A DNA stretch of 64,000 bases from Lichenicoccus sp964242335 (GTDB lineage Bacteria; Pseudomonadota; Alphaproteobacteria; Acetobacterales; Acetobacteraceae): positions 24,790-88,789 of the forward strand of contig CAXTAY010000014.1 of NCBI GenBank assembly GCA_964242335.1. The letters run 5' to 3'. The position numbers and the translations under genes are program-made. Below, in pieces: positions 1 to 9,839 of the stretch. Each line of letters opens with the position of its first letter. Positions within the stretch are counted from its first letter, which is position 1. The notes beneath the pieces were generated by a model, which did not search any database, was not told the origin of the DNA, and saw only the letters and a program-made list of their open reading frames with translations.

Positions 1-1865
1 CCGGCCCGATCATCGCCATCACCCTGGTGCTGCTCTCGGTGTTCGTGCCGATCGCCTTCATCCCCGGCCTGTCCGGCGTGCTGTTCCAGCAGTTCGCGGT
101 CACCATCTGCATCGCCATGCTGATCTCGGCGCTGAACGCGCTGACCCTGTCGCCGGCTCTGTGCGGGGTGTTCCTGCGCCATACGGGGCCGCGGCGCGGC
201 ATCATGGGGCGGGTGCTGAACGGCATCGACCGGACGCGCAACGGCTATTCCGGCATCGTCAACCGGTTGCTGCGCTTCGCCCTCGGCGGCGTGCTGGTGG
301 TGCTGCTGTGCGCGTTCGGCATCTTCGTGATCCAGGGCTCGCTGCCGCTGGGCTTCCTGCCCGAGGAGGACCAGGGCGGCTTCTTCACCAACGTGCAGCT
401 GCCGGATGGCGCCTCGGTCGCGCGCACCAGCCAGGTGGTCAGCCAGGTCGAGAAGATGAACCGCGCGCTGCCCGGCGCGCTGCACACCTTCGCGGTGATC
501 GGCTACTCGTTCCTCGACACGGTGCAGGAGCCCAACGTCGGCTTCGTGTTCACCCGGCTGAAGCCGTTCGCACAGCGCACGGCGGCCGACACCCACGTGC
601 AGGCGCTGATCGGCCGCGTGTTCGGCGAGGCCCAGGGCATACGCGCGGCCACCGTATTCCCGTTCAACCTGCCGCCGATCATCGGACTGTCGCCGGGAGG
701 CGGCTTCGAGTACGAGCTCGAGGGCCTGCAGGGACAGGATCCGCAGCAGCTCGGCAGCGCCATGCTGGGGCTGATCGCGGCGGCGAACAGCGACAAGAGC
801 CTGGCGCGGGTGTTCTCCACCTTCACCGCCACCAACCCGTCGATCTACCTCGATATCGACCGCACCAAGGCGCAGGCGCTGGGGGTGAACGTCAACGACA
901 TCTTCACCGCGCTGCAGACCACGCTCGGCAGCGTCTATGTCAACGACTTCAACCTGTTCGGCCGGGTCTGGCAGGTCAACGTGCAGGGCGAGGCGCGCGA
1001 CCGCTCCAGGATCGAGGATCTGTGGGGGATCTACGTGCGCAACAGCACCGGCGGCACCGTGCCGCTGCGCTCGCTCGCGGTGACCAAGATCATCACCGGA
1101 CCGCAGGCGATCACGCGCTACAACAACTACCGCGCGATCACCATCAATGGCGGCCCGGCGCCGGGCACCTCGTCGGGCACCGCGCTGTCGACGATGAGCG
1201 CGATCTCGGGCAGGACGCTGCAGACCGGCTACGACTACGAGTGGACCAGCACCGCCTACCAGGAGGTGCAGGCAAGCGGCAAGACCGGGGTCATCCTGGC
1301 GATGGCGCTGCTGTTCGCCTACCTGTTCCTGGTCGGGCTGTACGAGAGCTGGGTGATCCCGATCCCGGTGCTGATGTCGGTCGCGGTCGGCGTGCTGGGT
1401 GCGATGATCGGCATACGCATCGCCGGGCTGTCGCTCGACCTGTACGCGCAGATCGGGCTGGTGGTGCTGATCGCGCTGTCGGCGAAGAACGGCATCCTGA
1501 TCGTCGAGTTCGCCAAGGAGCGGCGCGAGGCCGGCGAGACCATACGCGAGGCGGCGCGGCAGGGCGCGCACATGCGGTTCCGCGCGGTGATGATGACCTC
1601 GTTCGCCTTCATCCTCGGGCTGGTGCCGCTGGTGACCGCGACCGGTGCCGCAGCACTCAGCCGCCGGGACGTCGGCACGCCGGTGTTCGCCGGCATGCTG
1701 GCGGCGAGCGGCGTCGGCATCTTCATCATCCCGATGCTGTACGTGACCTTCCAGACCGTGCGCGAGTGGTTCCATCGCAAGCTTGGCATCGCCCTGCCGC
1801 ACCAGGAGCTGCCGCGCTCCGAGGCGTCGGGCCGGGAGCCGCCACCCGGTCGTCCGCCGTCCTGA
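1..1865 (+). CDS. RND multidrug efflux permease (AcrB/HAE1 type), 5' truncated by window
   Basis: Inner-membrane component of a tripartite proton-driven efflux pump. The reading frame is open from the first bases of the window (GPIIAITLVLLSVFVP...), so the gene starts upstream; about 620 C-terminal residues are visible. They match the second half of the AcrB family: the TM region with SALNALTLSPALC, the large periplasmic porter domain (LPEEDQGGFFTNVQLPDGAS), the second docking/porter repeat, and the last membrane block containing LSAKNGILIVEFAKERR and GAMIGIRIAGLSLDLYAQIGL. The C-terminus is a short hydrophilic, Pro/Arg-rich tail. The following 247 bases have no gene, so this is probably the last gene of its own operon. 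Substrate cannot be told from sequence. Confidence 0.95.
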   Translation, partial: GPIIAITLVLLSVFVPIAFIPGLSGVLFQQFAVTICIAMLISALNALTLSPALCGVFLRHTGPRRGIMGRVLNGIDRTRNGYSGIVNRLLRFALGGVLVVLLCAFGIFVIQGSLPLGFLPEEDQGGFFTNVQLPDGASVARTSQVVSQVEKMNRALPGALHTFAVIGYSFLDTVQEPNVGFVFTRLKPFAQRTAADTHVQALIGRVFGEAQGIRAATVFPFNLPPIIGLSPGGGFEYELEGLQGQDPQQLGSAMLGLIAAANSDKSLARVFSTFTATNPSIYLDIDRTKAQALGVNVNDIFTALQTTLGSVYVNDFNLFGRVWQVNVQGEARDRSRIEDLWGIYVRNSTGGTVPLRSLAVTKIITGPQAITRYNNYRAITINGGPAPGTSSGTALSTMSAISGRTLQTGYDYEWTSTAYQEVQASGKTGVILAMALLFAYLFLVGLYESWVIPIPVLMSVAVGVLGAMIGIRIAGLSLDLYAQIGLVVLIALSAKNGILIVEFAKERREAGETIREAARQGAHMRFRAVMMTSFAFILGLVPLVTATGAAALSRRDVGTPVFAGMLAASGVGIFIIPMLYVTFQTVREWFHRKLGIALPHQELPRSEASGREPPPGRPPS

Positions 1866-2112
1866 CCGGCCTCCTGAGCGGTGTCGCGGTCATGGTGCGC
1901 CCGGCGCCGGCGGGTTTCCGGTCGGGGAGCGGATCGAGCTTTCGTGATCAGCGGGCGGTCGTATGGTGGTGGCTTCCCACCCGAGCGGCGCGTTTCATGG
2001 TCAAAGCACTGTCGCCACGTGCGGGCTCGGCCGGTCCGACGGGCCATTCGCGCTGCCATCCAACACGTGACCGGCACGCTCGTCGGTCTGTTCGACTACG
2101 GAGAACGGTTCC

Positions 2113-4230
2113 ATGCGTTCCATGACGGATCATTTCGCGCGTGCCGCATTCGTCGCCGCACCAGACGGCGGCGGCAACCCGACCGGCGGCATCGACCAGC
2201 TCTGCATCAACACCATACGCACGCTCTCGATGGACGCCGTGCAGAAGGCGAAGTCGGGTCATCCGGGCACGCCGATGGGACTGGCGGCGGTGGCGTACAC
2301 GCTGTGGCAGAACGTGCTGCGCTACGATCCGGCGGAGCCGCGCTGGCCGAGCCGCGACCGCTTCGTGCTGTCCGTCGGGCACGCCTCGATGCTGCTCTAC
2401 TCCCTGATCTACCTTACCGGGGTGCGGGAGGTGAACGAGGGCGGCGAGAAGGGTGCGGCGTCGCTGACGCTGGATGACCTGAAGCAGTTCCGTCAGATGA
2501 GCAGCAAGACGCCGGGGCACCCGGAATACCGTTTCACCTCGGGAGTGGAGACCACGACCGGCCCGCTGGGACAGGGCTGCGGCAACTCGGTCGGCATGGC
2601 GATGGCCGAGCGCTGGATGGCGACACGTTACAACAAGCCGGGCTTCACCCTGTTCGACTACCATGTCTACGTGCTGTGCGGCGATGGCGACATGATGGAG
2701 GGGGTGGCGAGCGAGGCGGCCTCCGTCGCCGGTCATCTCGGACTGTCCAACCTGACCTGGATCTACGACAGCAACCAGATCAGCATCGAGGGCTCGACCG
2801 AGCTCGCCTTCATCGAGAACACGCACAAGCGCTTCGAGGCCTATGGCTGGGCGGTGTCGGAGGTGCCCGACGCCAACGACACGGCACTGATCGAACAGCG
2901 GCTGGAGGAGGCGCGCGCGGTCACCGACCGGCCGAGCATGATCGTGGTGCACAGCCAGATCGGCTATGGCGCGCCGCACAAGGCCGGCACCAAGGAAGCG
3001 CACGGCGAGCCGCTCGGCGACGAGGAGATCCGCGGCGCCAAGCGCGCATACGGTTTCCCCGAGGACAAGCAGTTCTACGTGCCCGACGGGGTCATGGAGA
3101 ACTTCGCCTCCGGCATCGGCAAGCGCGGCGCCAGCCTGAGTGCGGAGTGGTACGCGCTGTTCGATCGCTACCGGGCAGAATATCCCGAGCTCGCCGCCGA
3201 GCTCGACATGATCAACCAGCACACGCTGCCGGAGGGCTGGGACAAGGAGATCCCGAGCTTCGAGCCGAGCGAGAAGGGCGTCGCCTCGCGCGAGAGCTCC
3301 GGCAAGGTGCTGAACGCGATCGCGCCGAACCTTCCCTGGCTGCTCGGCGGTGCTGCCGACCTGTCGCCCTCGACCAAGACCAACCTGACCTTCCAGGGTG
3401 CAGGCAGCTTCGAGCGCGACAGCTACGACGGTCGCAACCTGCATTTCGGCGTGCGCGAGCACTCCATGGGCTCGATCTCGAACGGCATCGCGCTGGCCGG
3501 CCTGCGGCCGTACTGCTCAGGCTTCCTGATCTTCATGGACTACATGAAGCCGCCGATCCGGCTCTCGGCGATCATGGAGCTGCCGGTTCTCTATATCTTC
3601 ACGCACGACAGCATCGGCGTGGGCGAGGATGGTCCGACGCACCAGCCGATCGAGCAGCTGGCGCAGCTGCGCGCGACGCCGGGGCTGCTGACGATACGGC
3701 CTGGCGATGCCAACGAGGTGGCCGAGGCGTGGCGCGTGGTATTGCCGCTGAAGGAGCAGCCGGCGGCGCTGATCCTCAGCCGCCAGCCGATGCCGACCCT
3801 GGACCGCACCAAGTATGCGCCGGCATCGGGTCTGGCCAAGGGCGCCTACGTGCTGGCCGACAGCGACGGCACGCCGGACGTCATCCTGATGGCGACCGGC
3901 ACCGAGGTCGGCATGGCGGTGTCCGCCTACGAGACGCTGACGGCGGAGGGCGTCAAGGCGCGCGTGGTGTCGATGCCGTGCTGGGAGCTGTTCGAGCAGC
4001 AGAGCCAGGAGTATCGCGACGCCGTGCTGCCGCCGTCGGTGACCGGCCGTGTGGTGATCGAGCAGGCGGCCGCACTCGGCTGGGATCGCTACGCGGGCGC
4101 GACGGGCAGCATGATCGTCATGCGCACGTTCGGCGCCTCGGCGCCGCTGAGCGCGTTGATGGAGAAATTCGGTTTCACGCCGGAGAAGGTGCTGGACGCG
4201 GCGCGCAAGCAGGCCAAGCAGGCGGCTTGA
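2113..4230 (+). CDS. tkt: transketolase
   Basis: Thiamine-diphosphate enzyme that moves two-carbon ketol units between sugar phosphates in the non-oxidative pentose-phosphate pathway. At 705 residues it is slightly longer than the usual 660-690; the extra is N-terminal, and a second ATG at 2122 (MTDHFARAAF) is a possible alternative start. The N-terminal ThDP domain has KSGHPGTPMG, TGPLGQGCGNSVGMA and the GDGDMMEG...N metal/ThDP motif; the pyrimidine-binding domain shows FGVREHSMGSISNGIAL and HDSIGVGEDGPTHQP. A GGAG ribosome site lies at 2100-2103, nine bases before the ATG. It heads the pentose-phosphate operon, 42 bases before the transaldolase/PGI gene. Confidence 0.96.
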   Translation: MRSMTDHFARAAFVAAPDGGGNPTGGIDQLCINTIRTLSMDAVQKAKSGHPGTPMGLAAVAYTLWQNVLRYDPAEPRWPSRDRFVLSVGHASMLLYSLIYLTGVREVNEGGEKGAASLTLDDLKQFRQMSSKTPGHPEYRFTSGVETTTGPLGQGCGNSVGMAMAERWMATRYNKPGFTLFDYHVYVLCGDGDMMEGVASEAASVAGHLGLSNLTWIYDSNQISIEGSTELAFIENTHKRFEAYGWAVSEVPDANDTALIEQRLEEARAVTDRPSMIVVHSQIGYGAPHKAGTKEAHGEPLGDEEIRGAKRAYGFPEDKQFYVPDGVMENFASGIGKRGASLSAEWYALFDRYRAEYPELAAELDMINQHTLPEGWDKEIPSFEPSEKGVASRESSGKVLNAIAPNLPWLLGGAADLSPSTKTNLTFQGAGSFERDSYDGRNLHFGVREHSMGSISNGIALAGLRPYCSGFLIFMDYMKPPIRLSAIMELPVLYIFTHDSIGVGEDGPTHQPIEQLAQLRATPGLLTIRPGDANEVAEAWRVVLPLKEQPAALILSRQPMPTLDRTKYAPASGLAKGAYVLADSDGTPDVILMATGTEVGMAVSAYETLTAEGVKARVVSMPCWELFEQQSQEYRDAVLPPSVTGRVVIEQAAALGWDRYAGATGSMIVMRTFGASAPLSALMEKFGFTPEKVLDAARKQAKQAA

Positions 4231-4272
4231 GCGGGCAGGCATACGGCCTCCGGGTCGGCATAGGAGCTTGAG

Positions 4273-7143
4273 ATGAACGTAGTGCAGAAGACGCCAGGTG
4301 CCGCGGTCGCGGCGAACCCGCTGCAGGCGCTGGAGCAGTTCAAGCAGTCGCCCTGGCTGGACTTCATCCAGCGTTCCTTCGTGCTCGAGGGCAAGCTGGA
4401 GGCGCTGGTACGCGATGACGGCCTGCGCGGGGTGACGTCGAACCCGTCGATCTTCGAGAAGGCGATGGGCCACGGCACCGACTACGACGACCAGTTCAAG
4501 CACCTGGCGGCGGACCGCAACGCCACCGTGAGCGCGCTCTACGAGACGATGGCGATCGACGACATCCGCGCCGCCGCGGCCGTGCTCAAGCCGGTCTGGG
4601 ACCGCACCGAGGGGCTGGACGGCTATGTCAGCCTGGAGGTGTCGCCCTATCTCGGCCTGCGCACCGAGGAGACCATCGTCGAGGCGCGGCGGCTGTGGCA
4701 GGCGGTCGAGCGTCCCAACCTGATGGTGAAGGTGCCCGGCACCGAGCCGGGGGTGCCGGCGATCCGCACGCTGATCTCCGAGGGGATCAACATCAACGTC
4801 ACGCTGCTGTTCTCGATCGACGCCTACCGCAAGGTGCTTGAAGCCTACATCCAGGGCCTCGAGGAGCGGCATGGGCAGGGCCACGACATCAGCCACATCT
4901 CCAGCGTCGCCTCGTTCTTCGTCAGCCGCATCGACGGGCTGATCGACAAGGAGATCGACGCGCGGCTGGCCAAGGGCGACGCGGAGTCGGCGGCGCTGCG
5001 TTCGCTGCGCGGCAAGGTCGCGATCGCCAACGCCAAGCTCGCCTACCAGCATTACCTGGAGATCTCGTCGAGCGAGCGCTGGCAGGTGCTGCGCCGTGCC
5101 GGCGCCAATCCGCAGCGGCTGCTCTGGGCCAGCACCGGCACCAAGGACAAGGCGTACAGCGACGTGCTCTACGTCGAGGAGCTGATCGGCGCGGACACCG
5201 TCAACACCATGCCGCCGGCGACGATGGACGCCTTCCGCGACCACGGCGTGCCGCGCGACGCGCTGCTCGAGGATGTCGAGGGCGCCAGGCACGTGCTGTC
5301 GGAAGCCGACCGGCTGGGGCTGGACCTGCCCGGCGTCACCACCAGGCTGGTGGTGGAGGGGGTGCAGTCGTTCTCCGACGCGTTCGACCAGCTGCTCGGC
5401 GCGGTCGCGGCCAAGCAGGTGGCGCTCGCCGGCGACCGGCTGACGCGCACCGAGATCAGCCTGCCGAGCGAGCTAGACGAGGCGTTCAAGGCGAGCCTGG
5501 AGAGCTGGCGCAAGGACGGCACCGTGCGCAAGATCTGGGAGCACGACGCCTCGGTGTGGACCGGCAAGGACGAGGGCAAGTGGCTGGCCTGGCTCGACAT
5601 CATCGACGAGCGGCTGGCCGGGCTGGAGGAGCTCACCGGCTTCCAGAAGGCGGTGCAGGAGGGCGAGTTCTCGCACGTGCTGCTGCTCGGCATGGGCGGC
5701 TCCAGCCTCGGGCCGGAGGTGCTGGCCGAAACGTTCGGCAAGCGCGGCGGCTATCCCGAGCTGCTGGTGCTCGACAGCACCGATCCGCAGCAGGTGGTGG
5801 CGTTCGAGGGCCGCGTCGATCTCGCCAAGACCCTGGTGATCGTGTCGTCGAAGTCCGGCGGCACGCTCGAGCCGAACATCCTCAAGGCGTATTTCTTCGA
5901 CAAGATGCAGCAGGCTGTCGGCGCCGAGCAGGCCGGCCGGCACTTCGTCGCGGTCACCGATCCGGGCTCGCACATGGAGGAGGTCGCCAAGCGGGACGGC
6001 TTCTGGAAGATCTTCTACGGCGACAAGGGGATCGGCGGCCGCTATTCGGTGCTGTCGAACTTCGGGCTGGTGCCGGCCGCGGCAGCCGGCATCGACCTGC
6101 AGGAGTTCCTCGAGGCCGGTCAGCGCATGGCCTATGTCTGCGGCGCCGGCTCGCCGCCGCTGCAGAACCCGGGCGTGCAGCTCGGCACGGTGCTCGGCGT
6201 CGCCGCCAAGCACGGCCGCGACAAGGTGACCATCGTCGCCTCGCCCGGGATCGCCGACATGGGCGCCTGGCTCGAGCAGCTGATGGCGGAGTCCACCGGC
6301 AAGGACGGGCACGGCCTGATCCCGGTGGACGGCGAGACCCTGGCCTCGCCGGAGCATTACGGCACCGACCGTGTGTTCGCCTACCTGCGGCTGACCGACG
6401 CGCCGGATGCCGCGCAGGACGCGGCGGTCGCGGCGCTGAAGCAGGCCGGCCAGCCGGTGGTGACGATCTCGCTGTCGTCGTCGCTGCAGATCGTCCAGGA
6501 GTTCTTCCGCTGGGAGTTCGCGACCGCGGTCGCCGGCGCGATCATCGGCATCGACGCGTTCGACCAGCCGGACGTGGAAGCCAGCAAGATCGCCACCCGC
6601 AAGCTGACCGACGCCTACAACCAGAGCGGCACCCTGCCGGCCGAGCAGGCCTTCGGCAGCGACGGCGATTTCAGCTTCTTCGTCGATCCGGGCAACGCCG
6701 AGGCGCTCAAGGGCGGCTCGCTGGAGGAGGTGCTGCGGACGCACTTCGCCCGGGCACGGTCAGGCGACTACGTGGCGCTGCTGGCCTACATCCAGCGCGA
6801 CCCGGAGACGCGCGGCTGGATCCAGACGGCGCGGCTGGCGATACGCGATGCCAAGCACGTGGCGACCTGCGCCGAGTTCGGCCCGCGCTTCCTGCACTCG
6901 ACCGGCCAGGCCTACAAGGGCGGGCCCAACAGCGGCGTGTTCCTGCAGATCACCGCCGACGACGCGGCGGACATCGCGGTGCCGGGCGAGAAATACACCT
7001 TCGGCGTGGTCAAGGCTGCGCAGGCGCGGGGGGATTTCGACGTGCTGGCCGAGCGCGGCCGTCGGGCGCTGCGGGTGCACGTCAAGGGCGACCTCAAGGC
7101 CGGGCTGCAGCGGCTCGGCGCCGCGATCGCCGGGGCGGTCTAG
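4273..7143 (+). CDS. tal-pgi: bifunctional transaldolase / glucose-6-phosphate isomerase
   Basis: A natural fusion of two sugar-phosphate enzymes, 956 residues. Residues about 1-365 are a transaldolase: GVTSNPSIFEKAM, and NLMVKVPGTE with the Schiff-base lysine near residue 153, followed by INVTLLFSIDAYR and WASTGTKD. Residues about 400-956 are a phosphoglucose isomerase with the phosphosugar-binding SIS signature VIVSSKSGGTLEPNI, GGRYSVLSNFGLVP and a long C-terminal region. The fusion is known from acetic acid bacteria and some other groups, which supports the family assignment. An AGGAG site (4262-4266) precedes the ATG by six bases. There is no separate pgi in the window. The fusion couples fructose-6-phosphate release to its isomerisation, feeding glucose-6-phosphate back to Zwf, encoded two genes downstream. 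Confidence 0.96.
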   Translation: MNVVQKTPGAAVAANPLQALEQFKQSPWLDFIQRSFVLEGKLEALVRDDGLRGVTSNPSIFEKAMGHGTDYDDQFKHLAADRNATVSALYETMAIDDIRAAAAVLKPVWDRTEGLDGYVSLEVSPYLGLRTEETIVEARRLWQAVERPNLMVKVPGTEPGVPAIRTLISEGININVTLLFSIDAYRKVLEAYIQGLEERHGQGHDISHISSVASFFVSRIDGLIDKEIDARLAKGDAESAALRSLRGKVAIANAKLAYQHYLEISSSERWQVLRRAGANPQRLLWASTGTKDKAYSDVLYVEELIGADTVNTMPPATMDAFRDHGVPRDALLEDVEGARHVLSEADRLGLDLPGVTTRLVVEGVQSFSDAFDQLLGAVAAKQVALAGDRLTRTEISLPSELDEAFKASLESWRKDGTVRKIWEHDASVWTGKDEGKWLAWLDIIDERLAGLEELTGFQKAVQEGEFSHVLLLGMGGSSLGPEVLAETFGKRGGYPELLVLDSTDPQQVVAFEGRVDLAKTLVIVSSKSGGTLEPNILKAYFFDKMQQAVGAEQAGRHFVAVTDPGSHMEEVAKRDGFWKIFYGDKGIGGRYSVLSNFGLVPAAAAGIDLQEFLEAGQRMAYVCGAGSPPLQNPGVQLGTVLGVAAKHGRDKVTIVASPGIADMGAWLEQLMAESTGKDGHGLIPVDGETLASPEHYGTDRVFAYLRLTDAPDAAQDAAVAALKQAGQPVVTISLSSSLQIVQEFFRWEFATAVAGAIIGIDAFDQPDVEASKIATRKLTDAYNQSGTLPAEQAFGSDGDFSFFVDPGNAEALKGGSLEEVLRTHFARARSGDYVALLAYIQRDPETRGWIQTARLAIRDAKHVATCAEFGPRFLHSTGQAYKGGPNSGVFLQITADDAADIAVPGEKYTFGVVKAAQARGDFDVLAERGRRALRVHVKGDLKAGLQRLGAAIAGAV

Positions 7144-7265
7144 CGGCGGCGGACGGCGTCCCTGGTCAAGTGACATAGCAACCTCGGCCGCGGGCCCGGT
7201 CGCCGCGAGGCGGGCCGACGCACGACGTGCCGAGGGGTGCCCTCGCCTGCGAATGGAGAGAAAGA

Positions 7266-8294
7266 ATGCAGATCGGCGTAGTTGGCCTCGGCCGCATGGG
7301 CGGCAACATCTCCGTGCGGCTGTCGCGGCACGGGCACGAGGTCGTGCTCTACGACCATGACCCGGCGGTGGTCTCGAAGGTGCAGGGGCGGGCGGAACAC
7401 AGCCGCCCGGCGGGCGGTCTCGAGGACATGGTGGCCAAGCTCTCGGCACCGAAGGTGGTCTGGGTGATGCTGCCCGCCGGCGCCATCACCGAGCAGGCGG
7501 TGGAGACGTTGAGCGCCGTGATGTCCGAGGGCGACATCATCATCGACGGCGGCAACAGCTTCTACAAGGACGACATCCGCCGGGCCCGGAAGCTGCGCGA
7601 GAAGGGCATACACTACGTCGATGTCGGCACCTCGGGCGGTGTCTGGGGGCTGGAGCGCGGCTACTGCATGATGATCGGTGGCTCCAAGCAGGCCTTCGAG
7701 CAGATCGACCCGATCCTCGCGGCACTGGCGCCGGGACCCGGCGACGTCGAGCGCACGCCCGGGCGCGACGGCTCGCTCGACCCGCGCGCCGAGCAGGGCT
7801 ACCTGCATTGCGGTCCCGCGGGCTCCGGGCACTTCGTCAAGATGGTGCATAACGGCATCGAGTACGGCCTGATGGAGGCGCTCGCCGAGGGCTTCGACGT
7901 CATGCGCAACAAGAGCTCGCACGACCTTCCCGAGGAGGAGCGCTTCGAGCTGAACATGGCCGACATCGCCGAGGTCTGGCGTCGCGGCAGCGTGGTGTCG
8001 TCGTGGCTGCTCGATCTGTGCGCCTCGGCGCTGGCGAAGAACGTGAGCCTGTCGGACTATACCGGCCAGGTCGCGGACTCCGGCGAGGGACGCTGGACCA
8101 TCGAGGCGGCGATCGAGGAGGCGGTGCCGGTGCCGGTGCTGACCGCGGCCCTGTTCACCCGCTTCCGCAGCCGCACCGACAACAACTACGGCGAGAAGCT
8201 GCTGTCGGCGATGCGCTTCCAGTTCGGCGGCCATATCGAGCAGCATCTGACGGAGAAGAAGCACGGCGGCGAGGTGTCGGAGGTCAAGGGCTGA
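7266..8294 (+). CDS. gnd: 6-phosphogluconate dehydrogenase, decarboxylating (short form)
   Basis: Oxidises and decarboxylates 6-phosphogluconate to ribulose-5-phosphate with NAD(P)+. 342 residues, i.e. the short YqeC/GndA-like class rather than the roughly 470-residue form. The N-terminal Rossmann motif is GVVGLGRMGGN; DGGNSFYKDDIRRARKL and the catalytic-lysine motif GPAGSGHFVKMVHNGIEYG follow. I chose ATG 7266 over an upstream in-frame GTG at 7227 because GGAGAG (7255-7260) sits right before it and the protein then begins with the nucleotide-binding strand. It lies 122 bases after tal-pgi and three bases before zwf, so the two oxidative-branch dehydrogenases are likely co-translated. Confidence 0.95.
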   Translation: MQIGVVGLGRMGGNISVRLSRHGHEVVLYDHDPAVVSKVQGRAEHSRPAGGLEDMVAKLSAPKVVWVMLPAGAITEQAVETLSAVMSEGDIIIDGGNSFYKDDIRRARKLREKGIHYVDVGTSGGVWGLERGYCMMIGGSKQAFEQIDPILAALAPGPGDVERTPGRDGSLDPRAEQGYLHCGPAGSGHFVKMVHNGIEYGLMEALAEGFDVMRNKSSHDLPEEERFELNMADIAEVWRRGSVVSSWLLDLCASALAKNVSLSDYTGQVADSGEGRWTIEAAIEEAVPVPVLTAALFTRFRSRTDNNYGEKLLSAMRFQFGGHIEQHLTEKKHGGEVSEVKG

Positions 8295-8297
8295 GGC

Positions 8298-9839
8298 ATG
8301 GATGCGCGCACCGACGCCCTGCACGAGCTGGAACCGGACGACGACGATACCGGGCGGCCGACGCGCAGCCCATCCTGCCGCATGGTCATCTTCGGCGGCG
8401 GCGGCGACCTGACGCGTCGGCTGCTGATGCCGGCGATCTACAACCTGGCCTGCGGCGGGCTGCTGGACGACAGCTTCTCGATCGTCGCCGTCGATTGGGC
8501 CGAACTGACGACGGAGGCGCTGCGGGCGCAGCTCGACAGCACCATGCGCGAGTTCGTGGCACTGCGCAAAGCCAGTGCCGCGACCCTGCAGGAAGAGGCC
8601 TGGGCCTGGCTGAACCAGCGCGTCACCTACCTGCGCGGCAGCTTCGACGATCCGCAGACCTACCAGCAGCTCGCGGCGAGCTGCGGCCCCGGCAACTGCG
8701 TGTTCTACCTCGCGGTGGCGGCACGCTTCTTCGGCACCATCGTCTCGCAGCTCGACGCGGCCGGGCTGACCCGGGAGACCGAGCAGAGCTTCCGGCGCGT
8801 GGTGGTGGAGAAGCCGTTCGGCTCCGACCTCGCCTCGGCGCGGGCGCTGAACGTCAAGCTGGCGGCGTCGCTGGCGGAGAGCCAGATCTACCGGATCGAC
8901 CACTACCTGGGCAAGGAGACGGTGCAGAACATCCTGGCGCTGCGCTTCTCCAACGGCTTCTTCNNNNNNNNNNNNNNNNNGAACCGGCAGAACATCGACC
9001 ACGTGCAGATCACCGCGGCCGAGACGGTGGGGGTGGAGAAGCGCGGGCGCTTCTACGAGGGCACCGGGGCGCTGCGCGACATGGTGCCGAACCACATCAT
9101 GCAGCTGCTGGCGATGGTGGCGATGGAGGCGCCGACCTCGTTCGATGCCGACGCGGTGCGCGACGAGAAGTCCAAGGTGCTGGCGGCGATCCATCAGCTG
9201 GACGGACGCGACGCCGTGCGCGGCCAGTACATCGCCGGCATGATCGCAGGAAGGCCCTATCCCGGCTATCGCGAGGAGCCGGACGTCGCACCGGATTCCA
9301 GCACCGAGACCTTCACCGCGCTGAAGCTCAACATCGACAACTGGCGCTGGGCCGGGGTGCCGTTCTACCTGCGCACCGGCAAGCGGCTGACCCAGCGCAA
9401 GACCGAGATCGCGGTGCATTTCAAGCAGGCGCCGTACGCGCTGTTCCGCGACACGCCGGTGGACAAGCTCACGCCCAACATCATGGTGCTGCAGATCCAG
9501 CCCAGCGAAGGCGTGACGATGCAGTTCTCGGCCAAGATGCCTGGCCCCGTGGTCAAGCTGGGCGGCGTGCGGATGAAGTTCGACTACGCCGACTGGTTCC
9601 AGGAAGGGCCCAGCACCGGCTACGAGACGCTGATCTATGACTGCCTGATCGGCGACGCGACCCTGTTCCAGCGCGCCGACAACATCGAGGCAGGCTGGCG
9701 GGTGGTGCAGCCGGCACTCGATGCCTGGGGTGCGGGACTCGGCGAGCTGTGCTTCTACGCCGCCGGCCGCCCCGGGCCGGAGGAGGCGGACGCGCTGCTG
9801 ACTCGCGACGGCAGGCACTGGCTGAGGCTGACCGCATGA
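8298..9839 (+). CDS. zwf: glucose-6-phosphate 1-dehydrogenase (contains an N gap)
   Basis: First step of the oxidative pentose-phosphate pathway: glucose-6-phosphate to 6-phosphogluconolactone with NADP+. 513 residues. The cofactor-binding segment is FGGGGDLTRRLLMPAIY, the substrate-binding/active-site segment RIDHYLGKETVQN. A run of 17 N (8964-8980) falls in the well-conserved stretch after RFSNGFF and before NRQNIDHVQIT; the frame is kept across the gap. In relatives this point normally holds only four residues (E-P-aliphatic-W), whereas the gap leaves six codons, so the gap length may be an estimate. The stop overlaps the next ATG in an ATGA junction. Confidence 0.94.
   Translation: MDARTDALHELEPDDDDTGRPTRSPSCRMVIFGGGGDLTRRLLMPAIYNLACGGLLDDSFSIVAVDWAELTTEALRAQLDSTMREFVALRKASAATLQEEAWAWLNQRVTYLRGSFDDPQTYQQLAASCGPGNCVFYLAVAARFFGTIVSQLDAAGLTRETEQSFRRVVVEKPFGSDLASARALNVKLAASLAESQIYRIDHYLGKETVQNILALRFSNGFFXXXXXXNRQNIDHVQITAAETVGVEKRGRFYEGTGALRDMVPNHIMQLLAMVAMEAPTSFDADAVRDEKSKVLAAIHQLDGRDAVRGQYIAGMIAGRPYPGYREEPDVAPDSSTETFTALKLNIDNWRWAGVPFYLRTGKRLTQRKTEIAVHFKQAPYALFRDTPVDKLTPNIMVLQIQPSEGVTMQFSAKMPGPVVKLGGVRMKFDYADWFQEGPSTGYETLIYDCLIGDATLFQRADNIEAGWRVVQPALDAWGAGLGELCFYAAGRPGPEEADALLTRDGRHWLRLTA
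8964..8980. other. assembly gap of 17 N inside zwf
   Basis: Seventeen undetermined bases. They keep the zwf frame but are probably six bases longer than the missing sequence, judged by the conserved spacing in glucose-6-phosphate dehydrogenases. Confidence 0.98.

Noticed and set aside
161..2125. 654-codon plus-strand frame over the efflux gene
   Set aside because: Shadow of the RND gene; no motifs.
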